Origin: Bacillota bacterium
GTDB taxonomy: Bacteria > Bacillota > Clostridia > Clostridiales > Clostridiaceae
Assembly (NCBI GenBank): GCA_023451395.1
Contig: JAEXZL010000218.1
Location: forward strand, 1 to 64,000
Reading direction: 5' to 3'
DNA: 64,000 nucleotides
Below, piece after piece: positions 54,873-63,796 of this stretch. Within the stretch, counting starts at the first letter, position 1. Every line of letters starts with the position of its first letter. Under the pieces are notes generated by a model. It made no database searches and had not been told where the DNA came from. It was given only the letters and a program-made list of their open reading frames with translations. Made by a program: the position numbers and the translations under genes.

Positions 54873-55676
54873 ATGATAAATTTATTTGTTGGATTTATAT
54901 TCTCAGGCATTATTGCAGCCATAGCTTATAAAAAGAAATCCCTTTCCTTAAGTGGTGCGGCAGCGGCGGTGTTTTTAGGCAGCTTTATGTTTTATTTTGG
55001 TGGATGGGTTGCATCAGCTCTTATGGTGTCATTTTTTGTATCCTCAAGTGTTTTAACATTACTTTTTAATGGTAAAAAGAAAAAGACAGAAAAGCTCCAT
55101 GAAAAGGGAGGAAGAAGAGATGCACTGCAGGTTTTTGCTAATGGAGGAATAGGACTCTTATTTGCTGCTCTCTTTCATTATTCTAGGAATCCTTTGTTTT
55201 TACTGTGCTGCGCTGTTTCCTTTGGTGAATCTAATGGTGATACCTGGGCATCGGAGATAGGGGTTTTAAGTAAAAAGGCCCCTATATCTATACTAACAGG
55301 AAAGAGAATAGAAAGGGGAGTTTCTGGGGGGATAAGCCCCCTAGGAACCCTTGCAGCACTAGCGGGCTCTACCTTTATGGCAGGAGTTTTTTTCTGTATG
55401 TACTTCTTGGTTTATGGCTATAATAAAATTATGCCTCTTGGTCTTATAATAATCTCTATTTTAGGGTTTTTGGGAACCCTTATTGACAGTATCCTTGGAG
55501 CTTCAATTCAGGCACAGTATTTCTGCCAGGAGGAGAATTTAATCACAGAAAAAAAAGACTATGGCGGTAAAAGTAACAAGCTTATTAAAGGATTTAGGTT
55601 TTTTAATAATGATATGATAAACTTTTTAAGCAATGCCTTAAGCTCTAGTGTGGTGTTTTTATTACTTGGTCGTTGA
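54873..55676 (+). CDS. DUF92 (VTE6/TMEM19-type) membrane protein
   Basis: 267-aa membrane protein of the DUF92 family, with SLSGAAAAVFLGSFMFYFGG near the N-terminus, the EKGGRRDALQVFANGGIG loop and the GESNGDTWASEIG motif. The plant member VTE6 phosphorylates phytyl phosphate to the diphosphate. AGGAG precedes the ATG at 54873, eight bases after the stop of the VTE5-like gene, so the two are coupled. Together they could convert a prenol to its diphosphate; this is inferred by analogy. Confidence 0.85.
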   Translation: MINLFVGFIFSGIIAAIAYKKKSLSLSGAAAAVFLGSFMFYFGGWVASALMVSFFVSSSVLTLLFNGKKKKTEKLHEKGGRRDALQVFANGGIGLLFAALFHYSRNPLFLLCCAVSFGESNGDTWASEIGVLSKKAPISILTGKRIERGVSGGISPLGTLAALAGSTFMAGVFFCMYFLVYGYNKIMPLGLIIISILGFLGTLIDSILGASIQAQYFCQEENLITEKKDYGGKSNKLIKGFRFFNNDMINFLSNALSSSVVFLLLGR

Positions 55677-55701
55677 CAAGGGTGATTTCATGTCATATTA
55701 T
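55673..55701 (+). promoter_or_regulatory. metG leader promoter
   Basis: TTGACA (55673-55678, overlapping the DUF92 stop) and TATTAT (55696-55701) with 17-bp spacing. Confidence 0.75.
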
Positions 55702-55707
55702 TGTATT

Positions 55708-56000
55708 ATATATAAAAATCATTACATAAAATGCATAGAAAAGAAGAGTAGTAGAGGGAGGCTCCAAAAGAGATTCGGGTTAGGTGAAAGCCGAAGGTGC
55801 CAAAGCTTATGAAGATGGTCTTGGAGCAGATTTTCTGAGCCTTAGGTTAGGAAAATACGGAATCAGCCGTTATACTGAAGATGATAAATGCAATTTTTTT
55901 GCAGAGTCATTTATTGAGTCAGCATTATTATGCTGAAAAGTAGAGTGGTACCGCGTAAATAGTCGCCTCTATACAGATAATACCTGTATAGAGGCTTTTA
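55708..56000 (+). promoter_or_regulatory. T-box leader of metG
   Basis: About 290-base leader. The canonical T-box AGAGTGGTACCGCG is at 55942-55955. A terminator GCCTCTATACAG/CTGTATAGAGGC with a T-rich tail follows at 55965-55997. A large outer stem can form between GGCTCCAA (55761-55768) and TTGGAGC (55831-55837). An ATG followed by A at 55809-55811 within it is the best Met specifier candidate, but the Stem I loop motifs are less standard than in the ileS leader. Confidence 0.82.
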
Positions 56001-56021
56001 ATTATTTTGAGGAGGGATACA

Positions 56022-57953
56022 ATGTGTAAGAAAACCTATTATATTACTACACCAATTTATTACCCATCTGCAAATCTTCATATAGGAAACACCTATACCA
56101 CAGTTGCAGCAGATGCTATGGCAAGGTATAAAAGACTAAAGGGCTATGATGTAATGTTTCTTACTGGTTCTGATGAACATGGCCAGAAGATACAGAGAAT
56201 AGCAGAGGAAAAGGGAGTTACACCTAAGGCATATGTTGACGAAATTGTCGCAGGAATAAAAGACCTATGGAAGCTTATGAATATAAGCTATGACAAGTTT
56301 ATAAGAACTACAGATGATTATCACATAAAGGCAGTTCAGGATATCTTCAAAAAGCTTTATGATCAAGGCGATATATATAAAAGCTCCTATGAGGGCTGGT
56401 ACTGTACCCCAGATGAATCCTTCTGGACAGAAACACAGCTTGTAGATGGTAAATGTCCTGATTGTGGAAGACCTGTGGAGAAGGCCAAGGAAGAGGCTTA
56501 TTTCTTTAAAATGAGCAAGTATGCCCAAAGGTTAATAGATCATATAGAGGCTAATCCTGATTTTATACAGCCAGAATCCCGTAAAAATGAGATGCTTAAT
56601 AACTTCTTAAAACCTGGGCTTCAAGATTTGTGTGTTTCCAGAACAAGCTTTGATTGGGGAATACCTGTTACCTTTGACAATGAACATGTTATCTACGTGT
56701 GGATAGATGCACTGTCAAACTATATAACTGCCTTAGGATATGGCAGTGAAAATACAGAGCTTTATGAAAAATACTGGCCTGCAGATGTGCATCTCATAGG
56801 TAAGGATATCTTAAGATTCCATACAATATACTGGCCAATTATGCTCATGGCTCTTGATATTCCGCTGCCTAAGCAGGTTTTTGGCCATGGCTGGCTTCTA
56901 GTAGATGGGGGAAAGATGTCAAAGTCTAAAGGCAATGTGGTAGATCCCGTGATATTAGTAAACCACTTTGGAGTGGATGCTGTGAGATATTTTCTTTTAA
57001 GAGAAATACCTTTTGGCTCAGATGGTCTATTTACTAATGAGATTTTCATAAAGAAAATAAATTCAGATTTAGCTAACGATTTAGGTAATCTTTTATCCAG
57101 AAGTGTGGCAATGGTAGAAAAGTATTTTCAAGGAATAATTCCTGCTCCTACTGCTAAGGAGGCTATTGACGATCAGCTCATAGCTTTGGCTCTTGAAACT
57201 CCTTTAAAGGTGGATAAAGCTATAGATAAATTAAAAATTCCAGAGGCTCTAGATGCAATCTGGGAGCTTATAGGCAGGGCAAATAAATATATAGATGAAA
57301 CTACTCCTTGGATTTTAGCAAAGGATGAGAATAAGAAGGAAAGATTGGGGACAGTTTTATATAATCTCCTAGAGTCCTTAAGATTTGTATCAGTTTTAGT
57401 TTCTCCTTTCCTTCCAGAAACCAGCAAAAAGATTAATGAACAGATAAATAGTGAAATTACTGCTTGGGATACCATTTCTTCCTTCGATGGAACTAAGGCA
57501 GGAGCAGTGGTAAAGAAAGGAGCTACCTTATATCCAAGAATAGATGTAGCTGCAAAGATTAAGGAGCTTGAGGAAATCAGTGAAAAGGCAAAGGCACCGG
57601 AAAAGGTACCAATGAAGCCTATTAAGGAAGAAATAACTATTGATGATTTTGATAAGATTGATATGAGAGTTGTTAAGGTTATAGACTGTGAGCCAGTAAA
57701 AGGTGCTAAAAAACTCTTAAAGCTTAAGGTTGACTTAGGAGGAGAGGAAAGACAGGTGGTTTCTGGTATTGCACAGTATTATAAATGTGAAGATCTTATA
57801 GGCAAAAACGTTGTGCTTGTTGCAAATTTAAAGCCTGTTAAGCTTCGTGGTGAGCTATCCCAGGGAATGATATTAGCTGCAGCTAATTTTGATGATTCTA
57901 AGCTTTTTGCAGTTAATCCCGGTGAGCTTCCTTCCGGCAGTGAGGTTAGGTAA
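56022..57953 (+). CDS. metG: Methionyl-tRNA synthetase
   Basis: 643-aa class Ia synthetase charging tRNA-Met. HIGH appears as LHIGN (His20) and KMSKS at Lys298. A zinc-binding insertion has YCTPDE and CPDCGRP. The C-terminal about 100 residues are a tRNA-binding OB-fold domain (DKIDMRVVKVID and GMILAA). The ATG at 56022 is preceded by GAGGAGGGATAC. Expression is controlled by the upstream T-box. As in many Firmicutes, tatD, yabE, rnmV and ksgA follow, but here a crp-type and a csp gene are inserted on the opposite strand. Confidence 0.95.
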   Translation: MCKKTYYITTPIYYPSANLHIGNTYTTVAADAMARYKRLKGYDVMFLTGSDEHGQKIQRIAEEKGVTPKAYVDEIVAGIKDLWKLMNISYDKFIRTTDDYHIKAVQDIFKKLYDQGDIYKSSYEGWYCTPDESFWTETQLVDGKCPDCGRPVEKAKEEAYFFKMSKYAQRLIDHIEANPDFIQPESRKNEMLNNFLKPGLQDLCVSRTSFDWGIPVTFDNEHVIYVWIDALSNYITALGYGSENTELYEKYWPADVHLIGKDILRFHTIYWPIMLMALDIPLPKQVFGHGWLLVDGGKMSKSKGNVVDPVILVNHFGVDAVRYFLLREIPFGSDGLFTNEIFIKKINSDLANDLGNLLSRSVAMVEKYFQGIIPAPTAKEAIDDQLIALALETPLKVDKAIDKLKIPEALDAIWELIGRANKYIDETTPWILAKDENKKERLGTVLYNLLESLRFVSVLVSPFLPETSKKINEQINSEITAWDTISSFDGTKAGAVVKKGATLYPRIDVAAKIKELEEISEKAKAPEKVPMKPIKEEITIDDFDKIDMRVVKVIDCEPVKGAKKLLKLKVDLGGEERQVVSGIAQYYKCEDLIGKNVVLVANLKPVKLRGELSQGMILAAANFDDSKLFAVNPGELPSGSEVR

Positions 57954-57971
57954 AATATTTGTTAAATTTAT

Positions 57972-58005
57972 AGGGAATAGCCAAAAGGCTATTCCCTTTT
58001 TATTT
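57972..58005 (+). terminator. metG terminator
   Basis: GGGAATAGCC-AAAA-GGCTATTCCC followed by TTTTTATTT. Confidence 0.9.
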
Positions 58006-58013
58006 CCTTGTTT

Positions 58014-58709
58014 TTAGCTATGGAGAATATCTTCTATTGCCTCAATATCTAAAAGGGTAATTGTGTTTTTATCATAATCGATAATGCCCTCATCTTTAAG
58101 TTTTATTAATTCCCTAGATAAGGAGGGGCGCTGCACAGCAAGCTTTTCAGCCCATTCTTTTTTTGACATCTCCAGAGGAAAACTCTTAGTGTTATTTATA
58201 GTATAGAGTGAGTATATATTTTGACATATTTTTTGTCTAAGACTTCTAAGGCCTATTTCATTAAGCTTAGAGCTAAGGGCTACAGCCTTATTGGAAAGGG
58301 TTTGCATAAGAGTAGTTAAAAATCCAGGGCTCTTTTGGCAGAGCTCTTCAACATAGCCTTTAGACAAATGAAGGACGGCTGAAGAAGCTTTACTTATAAC
58401 ATTCATAGGATATTTGTTTTTATCTCCAAAAAGAAGATTTTCACCAAAAACATCACCAATCTTGAGATTTGATACTGTAAGTACCTTTCCGGAAGCTTCC
58501 AGCTTTTGAATCTCCACCTCTCCAAGAAGGACTATGCTTAAATTGCTGCATGTTTCTCCCTGAGAAAATATAACATTCCCATTATCATAGATCATAATCC
58601 TTGAAGAGGGGGATTGTAATATCTCCAATAGAGCTTTTTCATCTAAGCTATTAAATAGGCGGCATTTCTTCATGCTCTCTATATAGTTCATGCTTATTTT
58701 TTCTTTCAA
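58014..58709 (-). CDS. Crp/Fnr-family transcriptional regulator (TTG start)
   Basis: 231-aa regulator with a cyclic-nucleotide-binding-like beta-roll (about residues 20-135, with the GDVFGENLLFG motif) and a C-terminal winged helix (MSKKEWAEKLAVQRPSLSRELIKL). It has no obvious N-terminal Fe-S cysteine cluster as in Fnr. TTG at 58709 with AAGGGGAG upstream is the preferred start. Effector and targets unknown. It converges on metG. Confidence 0.87.
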   Translation of the reverse strand: MKEKISMNYIESMKKCRLFNSLDEKALLEILQSPSSRIMIYDNGNVIFSQGETCSNLSIVLLGEVEIQKLEASGKVLTVSNLKIGDVFGENLLFGDKNKYPMNVISKASSAVLHLSKGYVEELCQKSPGFLTTLMQTLSNKAVALSSKLNEIGLRSLRQKICQNIYSLYTINNTKSFPLEMSKKEWAEKLAVQRPSLSRELIKLKDEGIIDYDKNTITLLDIEAIEDILHS

Positions 58710-58829
58710 GCTTATCTCCCCTTTAAGCAAAGTTTAATGAGGGTATTAACAAATATATGATACTATATTAACCATATATTAACAAGTAATAGTGGTATAT
58801 AGTAAGAAATAAGAATAGGATAATAATAT

Positions 58830-58871
58830 ATAAAAATAAAAAGGAAAGGCCGCAGAAAATCTGCAGCCTTT
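58830..58871 (-). terminator. Terminator of the cold-shock gene
   Basis: AAAGGCCGCAGA/TCTGCAGCCTTT stem; on the minus strand followed by CCTTTTTATTTTTA. Confidence 0.85.
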
Positions 58872-58905
58872 GGTTTATATGCAATTACTATCTATATAAT
58901 AAAGC

Positions 58906-59103
58906 TTATGCCTTAGTTACATTTATAGCTTGCTCGCCCTTAGATCCCTCAGTTATATCAAACTCAACTGGGTCTCCTTCATTGAGGGATTTAAAACCTT
59001 CACCTTGTATTCCTGAATAGTGAACGAATACATCTTTACCGTCATCGGTAGTAATGAAACCATATCCCTTTTGGGCGTTGAACCATTTAACCTTACCTAA
59101 CAT
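58906..59103 (-). CDS. Cold-shock protein, CspA family
   Basis: 65-aa single-stranded-nucleic-acid chaperone. Both RNA-binding motifs are intact: RNP1 KGYGFI and RNP2 VFVHY. It starts [11 protein letters not shown], and length is typical. TACGGAGG precedes the ATG on the minus strand. Csp proteins melt RNA secondary structure and act as antiterminators under cold or growth transitions. Confidence 0.95.
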   Translation of the reverse strand: MLGKVKWFNAQKGYGFITTDDGKDVFVHYSGIQGEGFKSLNEGDPVEFDITEGSKGEQAINVTKA

Positions 59104-59291
59104 GTAAATACCTCCGTAATAAAGAAAAGTTGTTATAGACTATATTCTACCTTAAAAACCATTAAATATTCATTATTTAAGGAAAAATAAACAATAATTT
59201 CAAAGTCTATTCACATATGCCTCTTTTTTAAGAATTTTAATGTGCTATAATATGAAATATCATTTTTAAAGAAGGTAGGTGGATTTCTATC

Positions 59292-60071
59292 ATGGATGAA
59301 TTAGAATTTAATATATTTGACTCTCATGCCCATTATGATGATGAAAGCTTTCAGGAGGATAGAGATACTCTTTTACCCATGCTAAAGGAAAGAGGAGTAG
59401 TAGGAATATTAAATTGCGGTTCTACCCTGCAGGGAGCTGTAGATTCCTTTGAGCTTGCAGAAAAATATGATTTCATTTATGCAGCAGTGGGGATACATCC
59501 TGAGGAAGCCAATGAGTATAATGACGAGGCTGTAAAAAAAATATTAGACATGGCTAAAAGTCCAAAGGTTAAAGCTATAGGAGAAATAGGTCTTGATTAT
59601 TACTGGGAGGAAAATCCCCCAAGGGAAATACAAAAAAAGATATTCAGGGAGCAGATGGCTCTAGCTAGTGAACTTAAGCTACCAGTGGTGATTCATGACA
59701 GAGATGCTCATGGAGATACCTTGGAAATTATTAAAGAGTTTCCTGAGGTCACAGGTGTTTTGCATTGCTTTGGTGGGAGCCCTGAGTTTGCCTTAGAATG
59801 TATAAAAGAAGGATATTATATTGGTTTCACAGGGGTTGTAACCTTTAAAAATGCAAAAAAGCTTCTAGAAGTGGCAAAGGCTATACCCCTAGATAGGATG
59901 CTGGTGGAAACTGATGCACCATATATGGCACCGGTGCCTTTTAGAGGAAAAAGAAATCAATCAGACTATATAGAAAATATCATAAAGAAGATTGGAGAGC
60001 TGCGGGAGATTACTCCTGAGGAGGTTAGCAGAATAACTATTGAAAATACCAAAAGGCTCTTTAAAATATAA
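59292..60071 (+). CDS. tatD: TatD-family deoxyribonuclease
   Basis: 259-aa metal-dependent hydrolase of the TatD family (YabD in Bacillus). Metal-site motifs are DSHAHYDDESF, GEIGLDYYW, VIHDRDAHGD, HCFGGSPE and ETDAPYMAP. GAAGGTAGGTGG precedes the ATG. It is in the conserved metG-tatD-yabE-rnmV-ksgA neighbourhood and likely acts in DNA or RNA 3' processing and quality control. Confidence 0.93.
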   Translation: MDELEFNIFDSHAHYDDESFQEDRDTLLPMLKERGVVGILNCGSTLQGAVDSFELAEKYDFIYAAVGIHPEEANEYNDEAVKKILDMAKSPKVKAIGEIGLDYYWEENPPREIQKKIFREQMALASELKLPVVIHDRDAHGDTLEIIKEFPEVTGVLHCFGGSPEFALECIKEGYYIGFTGVVTFKNAKKLLEVAKAIPLDRMLVETDAPYMAPVPFRGKRNQSDYIENIIKKIGELREITPEEVSRITIENTKRLFKI

Positions 60072-60417
60072 ATGGTAATATTTATATAAAATTAAAAGAA
60101 AATTAAAGAATAATATTTACATATAATGGATAAAATTATAAAATATTTATATATTTAACTATTAAAGTAATAATAATATCCAAATTATAGAAAATAACTA
60201 GACAAATATCGTAGTTTTGTGTAATATATTCATAGCTACAAATCACCACATTAAAAACCTCTATTATGACTGATATTGCAATCATACTTTTATTATTATT
60301 TTTTATGCATATAGATGCATTCAACAGTCAAAATAAAAGCAAGGGCTTTATAGAAAATTATTTAAGCTATTCCATTGTATTGTACGATGGTCGCTCTTGC
60401 CAAAGGGAGGTAGTTTA
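60072..60417 (+). other. AT-rich spacer between tatD and yabE
   Basis: About 345 bp with no gene I can support. It has an ATGCATATAGATGCAT inverted repeat (60306-60321) and a possible stem between GCAAGGGC (60341-60348) and GCTCTTGC (60393-60400) just before the yabE ribosome site. Confidence 0.5.
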
Positions 60418-61458
60418 GTGGGAAAAATAAATAGTTACTTCAAGAAGTATTTTTCTGCAAAATCGAAAGTAGCTTTTGTTGTATCACTTGTTACAATAAC
60501 ACTAATGCTTGTGTTTTTCGATATGAGAAAGACAGTTGCCATTGACATTGATGGTGAAAAGCAGATGGTGGTAACATTTAAAAGAACCGTTGCCGAAGCA
60601 TTGGAGGATAGCGGTATAACTTTAGGTTTAAAGGATAAAGTACAGCCATCGTTAGAAGCAGCATTAAGAAACAAAGACATTATCTATATTGATAGAGCAG
60701 TAAATGTCACTGTTGCTTTAGATGGGAAGGAACTAAATATTCTAACCAACGAAGACAGTCTTGAGGATTTACTCAAACAGGAGAATATTGCACTCGGTGA
60801 CGAGGATATTATTGAGCCTGCAGCAAATACCCAGCCTACAGAGGGTATGAAGGTGATTATTACAAGAATAAACACCCAGTATGAAAAGTCCACCGTAGCC
60901 ATAGACTATACCACAGAGGTTCAAAAGGATAAGGACCTAGAAAAGGGAAAAAGCAAGGTCCTTCAGGAAGGTGTTCCTGGTGAAAAAGAGGTAACCACAA
61001 AGGTGGTTTTCCAAAATGGCGTAGAAGTGAGCAGAGAGATAGTTGAAGAAACTACTATAAAGGCTCCCGTCAATAAAGTGGTAGCAGAAGGCTCAGCAGC
61101 GGTTATAGTTGCATCAAGAGGTGGAGTTTCAGTTAAGGTTAAAGAAAATGGTCTTCCCTACAGTACGGATGTGCTTACTGTGAAGGCTACAGCCTATTGG
61201 TCAGGAGACGATGGCGGATTAGTAACAGCTACAGGCACAGTGCCTGTTAGAGTTCCTGATGGCTGGAGCACAATAGCAGTTGATCCTAGGGTTATCCCCT
61301 TGGGCACAAAGGTATATGTAGAGGGGTATGGCTATGCTATAGCTCAAGATACCGGCGGTGCTATTAAAGGAAACAGAATAGATGTTTTTTTAAGCAACGC
61401 AAAGCAAGTCTATAACTGGGGTGTAAGAACAGTAAAAGTTCATATTCTTGGAAAGTAG
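60418..61458 (+). CDS. YabE-like 3D-domain cell-wall protein (GTG start)
   Basis: 346-aa exported protein. A membrane anchor at about residues 15-38 is followed by two DUF348 repeats, a G5 domain (about 180-255) and a C-terminal 3D domain, with Asp residues in AVDPRVIPLG, AQDTGGAIKG and NRIDVFL, the MltA-like catalytic barrel seen in YabE/Sps/Rpf-like proteins. It likely cleaves or remodels peptidoglycan. GTG at 60418 with AAAGGGAGGT upstream is the start. The 3D domain has VPVRVPDGW before the first Asp motif where many members have a shorter loop. Confidence 0.9.
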   Translation: MGKINSYFKKYFSAKSKVAFVVSLVTITLMLVFFDMRKTVAIDIDGEKQMVVTFKRTVAEALEDSGITLGLKDKVQPSLEAALRNKDIIYIDRAVNVTVALDGKELNILTNEDSLEDLLKQENIALGDEDIIEPAANTQPTEGMKVIITRINTQYEKSTVAIDYTTEVQKDKDLEKGKSKVLQEGVPGEKEVTTKVVFQNGVEVSREIVEETTIKAPVNKVVAEGSAAVIVASRGGVSVKVKENGLPYSTDVLTVKATAYWSGDDGGLVTATGTVPVRVPDGWSTIAVDPRVIPLGTKVYVEGYGYAIAQDTGGAIKGNRIDVFLSNAKQVYNWGVRTVKVHILGK

Positions 61459-61462
61459 CTAT

Positions 61463-61498
61463 ATAGAGGTGGCGATTTCGCCACCTCTATTACTTTGT
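61463..61498 (+). terminator. Terminator or attenuator after yabE
   Basis: Perfect 13-bp stem ATAGAGGTGGCGA/TCGCCACCTCTAT with a two-base loop and a weak TACTTTG tail. Confidence 0.65.
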
Positions 61499-61599
61499 AA
61501 GCCTTTGAATCCCTTGACAAGGCTTGTTATTAAGTTTACATTATAGGAGATTATAATAAATAGAAGATTTAAATGATGCTGAAAGGAAGTAGCTGTGCT

Positions 61600-62151
61600 T
61601 TGATAAAAGAGGTTATAGTAGTAGAGGGAAGAGATGATATTACTGCAGTAAAAAGAGCTCTAGAGGCTGAATGTATTGCCGTAGGAGGCTTTGGGATAAA
61701 TGGAAAAGTAATAGAAAGAATAAAAGAGGCTCAGAAAAGGAAGGGAGTTATAGTACTAACAGACCCTGACTTTGCTGGGGAAAGGATAAGAAGCATAATA
61801 TCTAAAAGAGTGCCAGGAGTAAAGCATGCATATATTACTCAGGGAGAGGGAATTAAAGATGGTGATATAGGTATAGAAAATGCGGAACCAGATGCAATAC
61901 TAAGAGCTCTTGAAAAGGCTAGGGTAACACAGGAAACAAAAAAAGAGCTTTTTAACACTGAGGATATGTACCATTTTAAGCTTACAGGTGATGAAAAGGC
62001 TAAAAAGAGGAGAGAGCTTTTGGGCAGGGAGCTGGGAATAGGCTTAGGAAACACTCGACAGCTCATATCAAGGCTTAATAATTATGGTATTACCAGAGAA
62101 GAATTTATAAAAGCAATGGATAAAATAGATAAGGAAAGCAAGGGTGAATAA
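61600..62151 (+). CDS. rnmV: Ribonuclease M5 (TTG start)
   Basis: 183-aa Toprim-domain nuclease that matures 5S rRNA. The catalytic Glu is in VVEGRDD near the N-terminus and the Asp pair is in [12 protein letters not shown]; a C-terminal helical part contacts RNA. TTG at 61600 is preferred, with AAAGGAAG 10 bases upstream and family similarity starting there; an in-frame ATG at 61573 precedes the ribosome site. ksgA starts two bases after its end. Confidence 0.92.
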   Translation: MIKEVIVVEGRDDITAVKRALEAECIAVGGFGINGKVIERIKEAQKRKGVIVLTDPDFAGERIRSIISKRVPGVKHAYITQGEGIKDGDIGIENAEPDAILRALEKARVTQETKKELFNTEDMYHFKLTGDEKAKKRRELLGRELGIGLGNTRQLISRLNNYGITREEFIKAMDKIDKESKGE

Positions 62152-62152
62152 A

Positions 62153-62998
62153 ATGGATGTAAACACCATGGAGCTTGTAAAAAAATATAATTTTAGGTTT
62201 ACAAAAAGTCTTGGACAAAATTTTCTTGTAGATTCCTCTGTATTGAGAGATATAGTGGAAGGTTCGGAGGTTTCCAAGGAGGATCACGTTATTGAAATTG
62301 GTCCTGGAGTGGGGACCCTTACCAAGGAGCTTTTAGAAAGAGCTAAAAGGGTAACTTCCATTGAGCTTGATTCGAGTCTTATTCCAATATTAGAGGCGGA
62401 GCTTGGAGATAGGGAAGGCTTTAACCTTATAAATAAGGATGCTCTAAAGGTGAATTTTAAGGAGCTTATTTCAGAAGGAGAGAAGGTAAAGGTAGTAGCC
62501 AATCTTCCATATTATGTAACTACCCCTATTATTGCAAGACTCTTAAATGAGAATATTGCTTTTGATTCACTTACTATAATGATACAGAAAGAGGTAGCTG
62601 AGAGAATAAATGCAGTTCCTGGGAACAAGGATTATGGAGCATTGTCTTTATTAGTTCAATACCATTGTGATACTGAGATCATAAGAAGGGTACCACCTAC
62701 AGCCTTCATGCCGAGGCCTAAGGTAGATTCTATAGTCATAAAGCTTACAAAGCTCCCAGAGCCTAGGGTAAAGGTTGTGGACGAAAAGCTCTTCTTTGCT
62801 GTTATAAGGGAAGCTTTTAATATGAGAAGAAAGACTTTGTCCAATGCATTAAAGGGCTTAAAGCTTCAAAAGGAAGACCTTGAGGAGGCCTTCAGAATAA
62901 GCGGTATAGATCCTAAAAGAAGAGGAGAAACCTTATCTGTAGAAGAATTTGCGGAATTGTCCAATTGCATTATAAAGTATATGAACTATAGTATATAA
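62153..62998 (+). CDS. ksgA: 16S rRNA dimethyladenosine transferase
   Basis: 281-aa SAM-dependent methyltransferase that dimethylates two adjacent adenosines near the 3' end of 16S rRNA. SAM motif I is [10 protein letters not shown], the catalytic [10 protein letters not shown] motif is intact, and [10 protein letters not shown] is the N-terminal hallmark. The ATG at 62153 uses AAGGGTGA in the end of rnmV as its ribosome site, so the two are translationally coupled. Confidence 0.95.
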   Translation: MDVNTMELVKKYNFRFTKSLGQNFLVDSSVLRDIVEGSEVSKEDHVIEIGPGVGTLTKELLERAKRVTSIELDSSLIPILEAELGDREGFNLINKDALKVNFKELISEGEKVKVVANLPYYVTTPIIARLLNENIAFDSLTIMIQKEVAERINAVPGNKDYGALSLLVQYHCDTEIIRRVPPTAFMPRPKVDSIVIKLTKLPEPRVKVVDEKLFFAVIREAFNMRRKTLSNALKGLKLQKEDLEEAFRISGIDPKRRGETLSVEEFAELSNCIIKYMNYSI

Positions 62999-63020
62999 GA
63001 ACTAAGAAAGAAGGGATAGG

Positions 63021-63674
63021 ATGAGGAACGTTAAGCTTGCAATCTTTGATATGGATGGACTTATGCTTGATACTGAGAAGCTTATGTTAGATTCTTGTAT
63101 GACAATTGCAAAAAAAAATAATTATCCTTTAAAGAAAGAGGACTATTTGAGAACTGTAGGGCTTAATAATAGGGATACTGAGGCAATTTACATAGAATGT
63201 ATGGGAGAGGACTTTCCTATTGAAGAATTTAGAACTAAGGTAAGCGAGATATATGAAGCTATAGTTTTGGATAAGGGGGCACCAAAAAAACAAGGGTTAG
63301 AGGAGCTTTTAGACTTTTTAGAGGAAAATAATATACAAAAGGTCGTAGCTACCTCCACTCATAGAGAGAGAGCAGAGAAAATTCTTCTTAAGAGTGGCAT
63401 ACTTAACAGGTTTTCCTTCATTGTTTGCGGTGATGAAATCGAAAAGGGTAAACCAGAACCAGACATTTTTCTGGAGGCATGTAGACGAGCAGGGGTAGAA
63501 CCAAAGGATGCTGTGGTGTTAGAGGACTCGCAAAATGGGCTTCTGGCAGCATCAAGAGCAGGGATTAAATGTCTTCTTATACCTGATCTTGTGGAGCCTA
63601 GACAGGATATTATACAGCTAGCATATGCAAGGCTTAACAATCTTCTAGAGGCTATGAATATAGAAATTAAATAG
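63021..63674 (+). CDS. HAD-superfamily phosphatase (beta-phosphoglucomutase-like)
   Basis: 217-aa HAD hydrolase with a helical cap. Nucleophile Asp10 and acid Asp12 are in FDMDGLMLDTE, motif II Ser/Thr in VATSTHRE, motif III Lys in KGKPEPD, and motif IV in VLEDSQNGL. Either a phosphatase or a phosphoglucomutase; the KPxPDIFLEA and EDSxNG patterns are shared by both. GAAGGGATAGG precedes the ATG. It follows ksgA by 22 bp and ends with a terminator. Confidence 0.9.
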   Translation: MRNVKLAIFDMDGLMLDTEKLMLDSCMTIAKKNNYPLKKEDYLRTVGLNNRDTEAIYIECMGEDFPIEEFRTKVSEIYEAIVLDKGAPKKQGLEELLDFLEENNIQKVVATSTHRERAEKILLKSGILNRFSFIVCGDEIEKGKPEPDIFLEACRRAGVEPKDAVVLEDSQNGLLAASRAGIKCLLIPDLVEPRQDIIQLAYARLNNLLEAMNIEIK

Positions 63675-63687
63675 ATTAATTTTAGAG

Positions 63688-63717
63688 GTTCCCGGCTTAT
63701 ACCGGGACTTTTTTTAT
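63688..63717 (+). terminator. Terminator after the HAD gene
   Basis: GTTCCCGG-CTTATA-CCGGGAC followed by seven T residues. Confidence 0.9.
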
Positions 63718-63796
63718 ATTGAATAGATAAGTGTGTCTTTTTTTGGGGGGGCTTTCATATAATATAAGGAATAAATATATGTGGAGGGACTGTTAC

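Noticed and set aside
60306..60321. Inverted repeat ATGCATATAGATGCAT in the tatD-yabE spacer
   Set aside because: Short AT-rich repeat with no neighbouring promoter or T tract; no function can be supported.
60136..60324. Minus-strand 62-codon open frame between tatD and yabE
   Set aside because: Very AT-rich, no ribosome site, Ile/Asn-rich composition expected of non-coding DNA.
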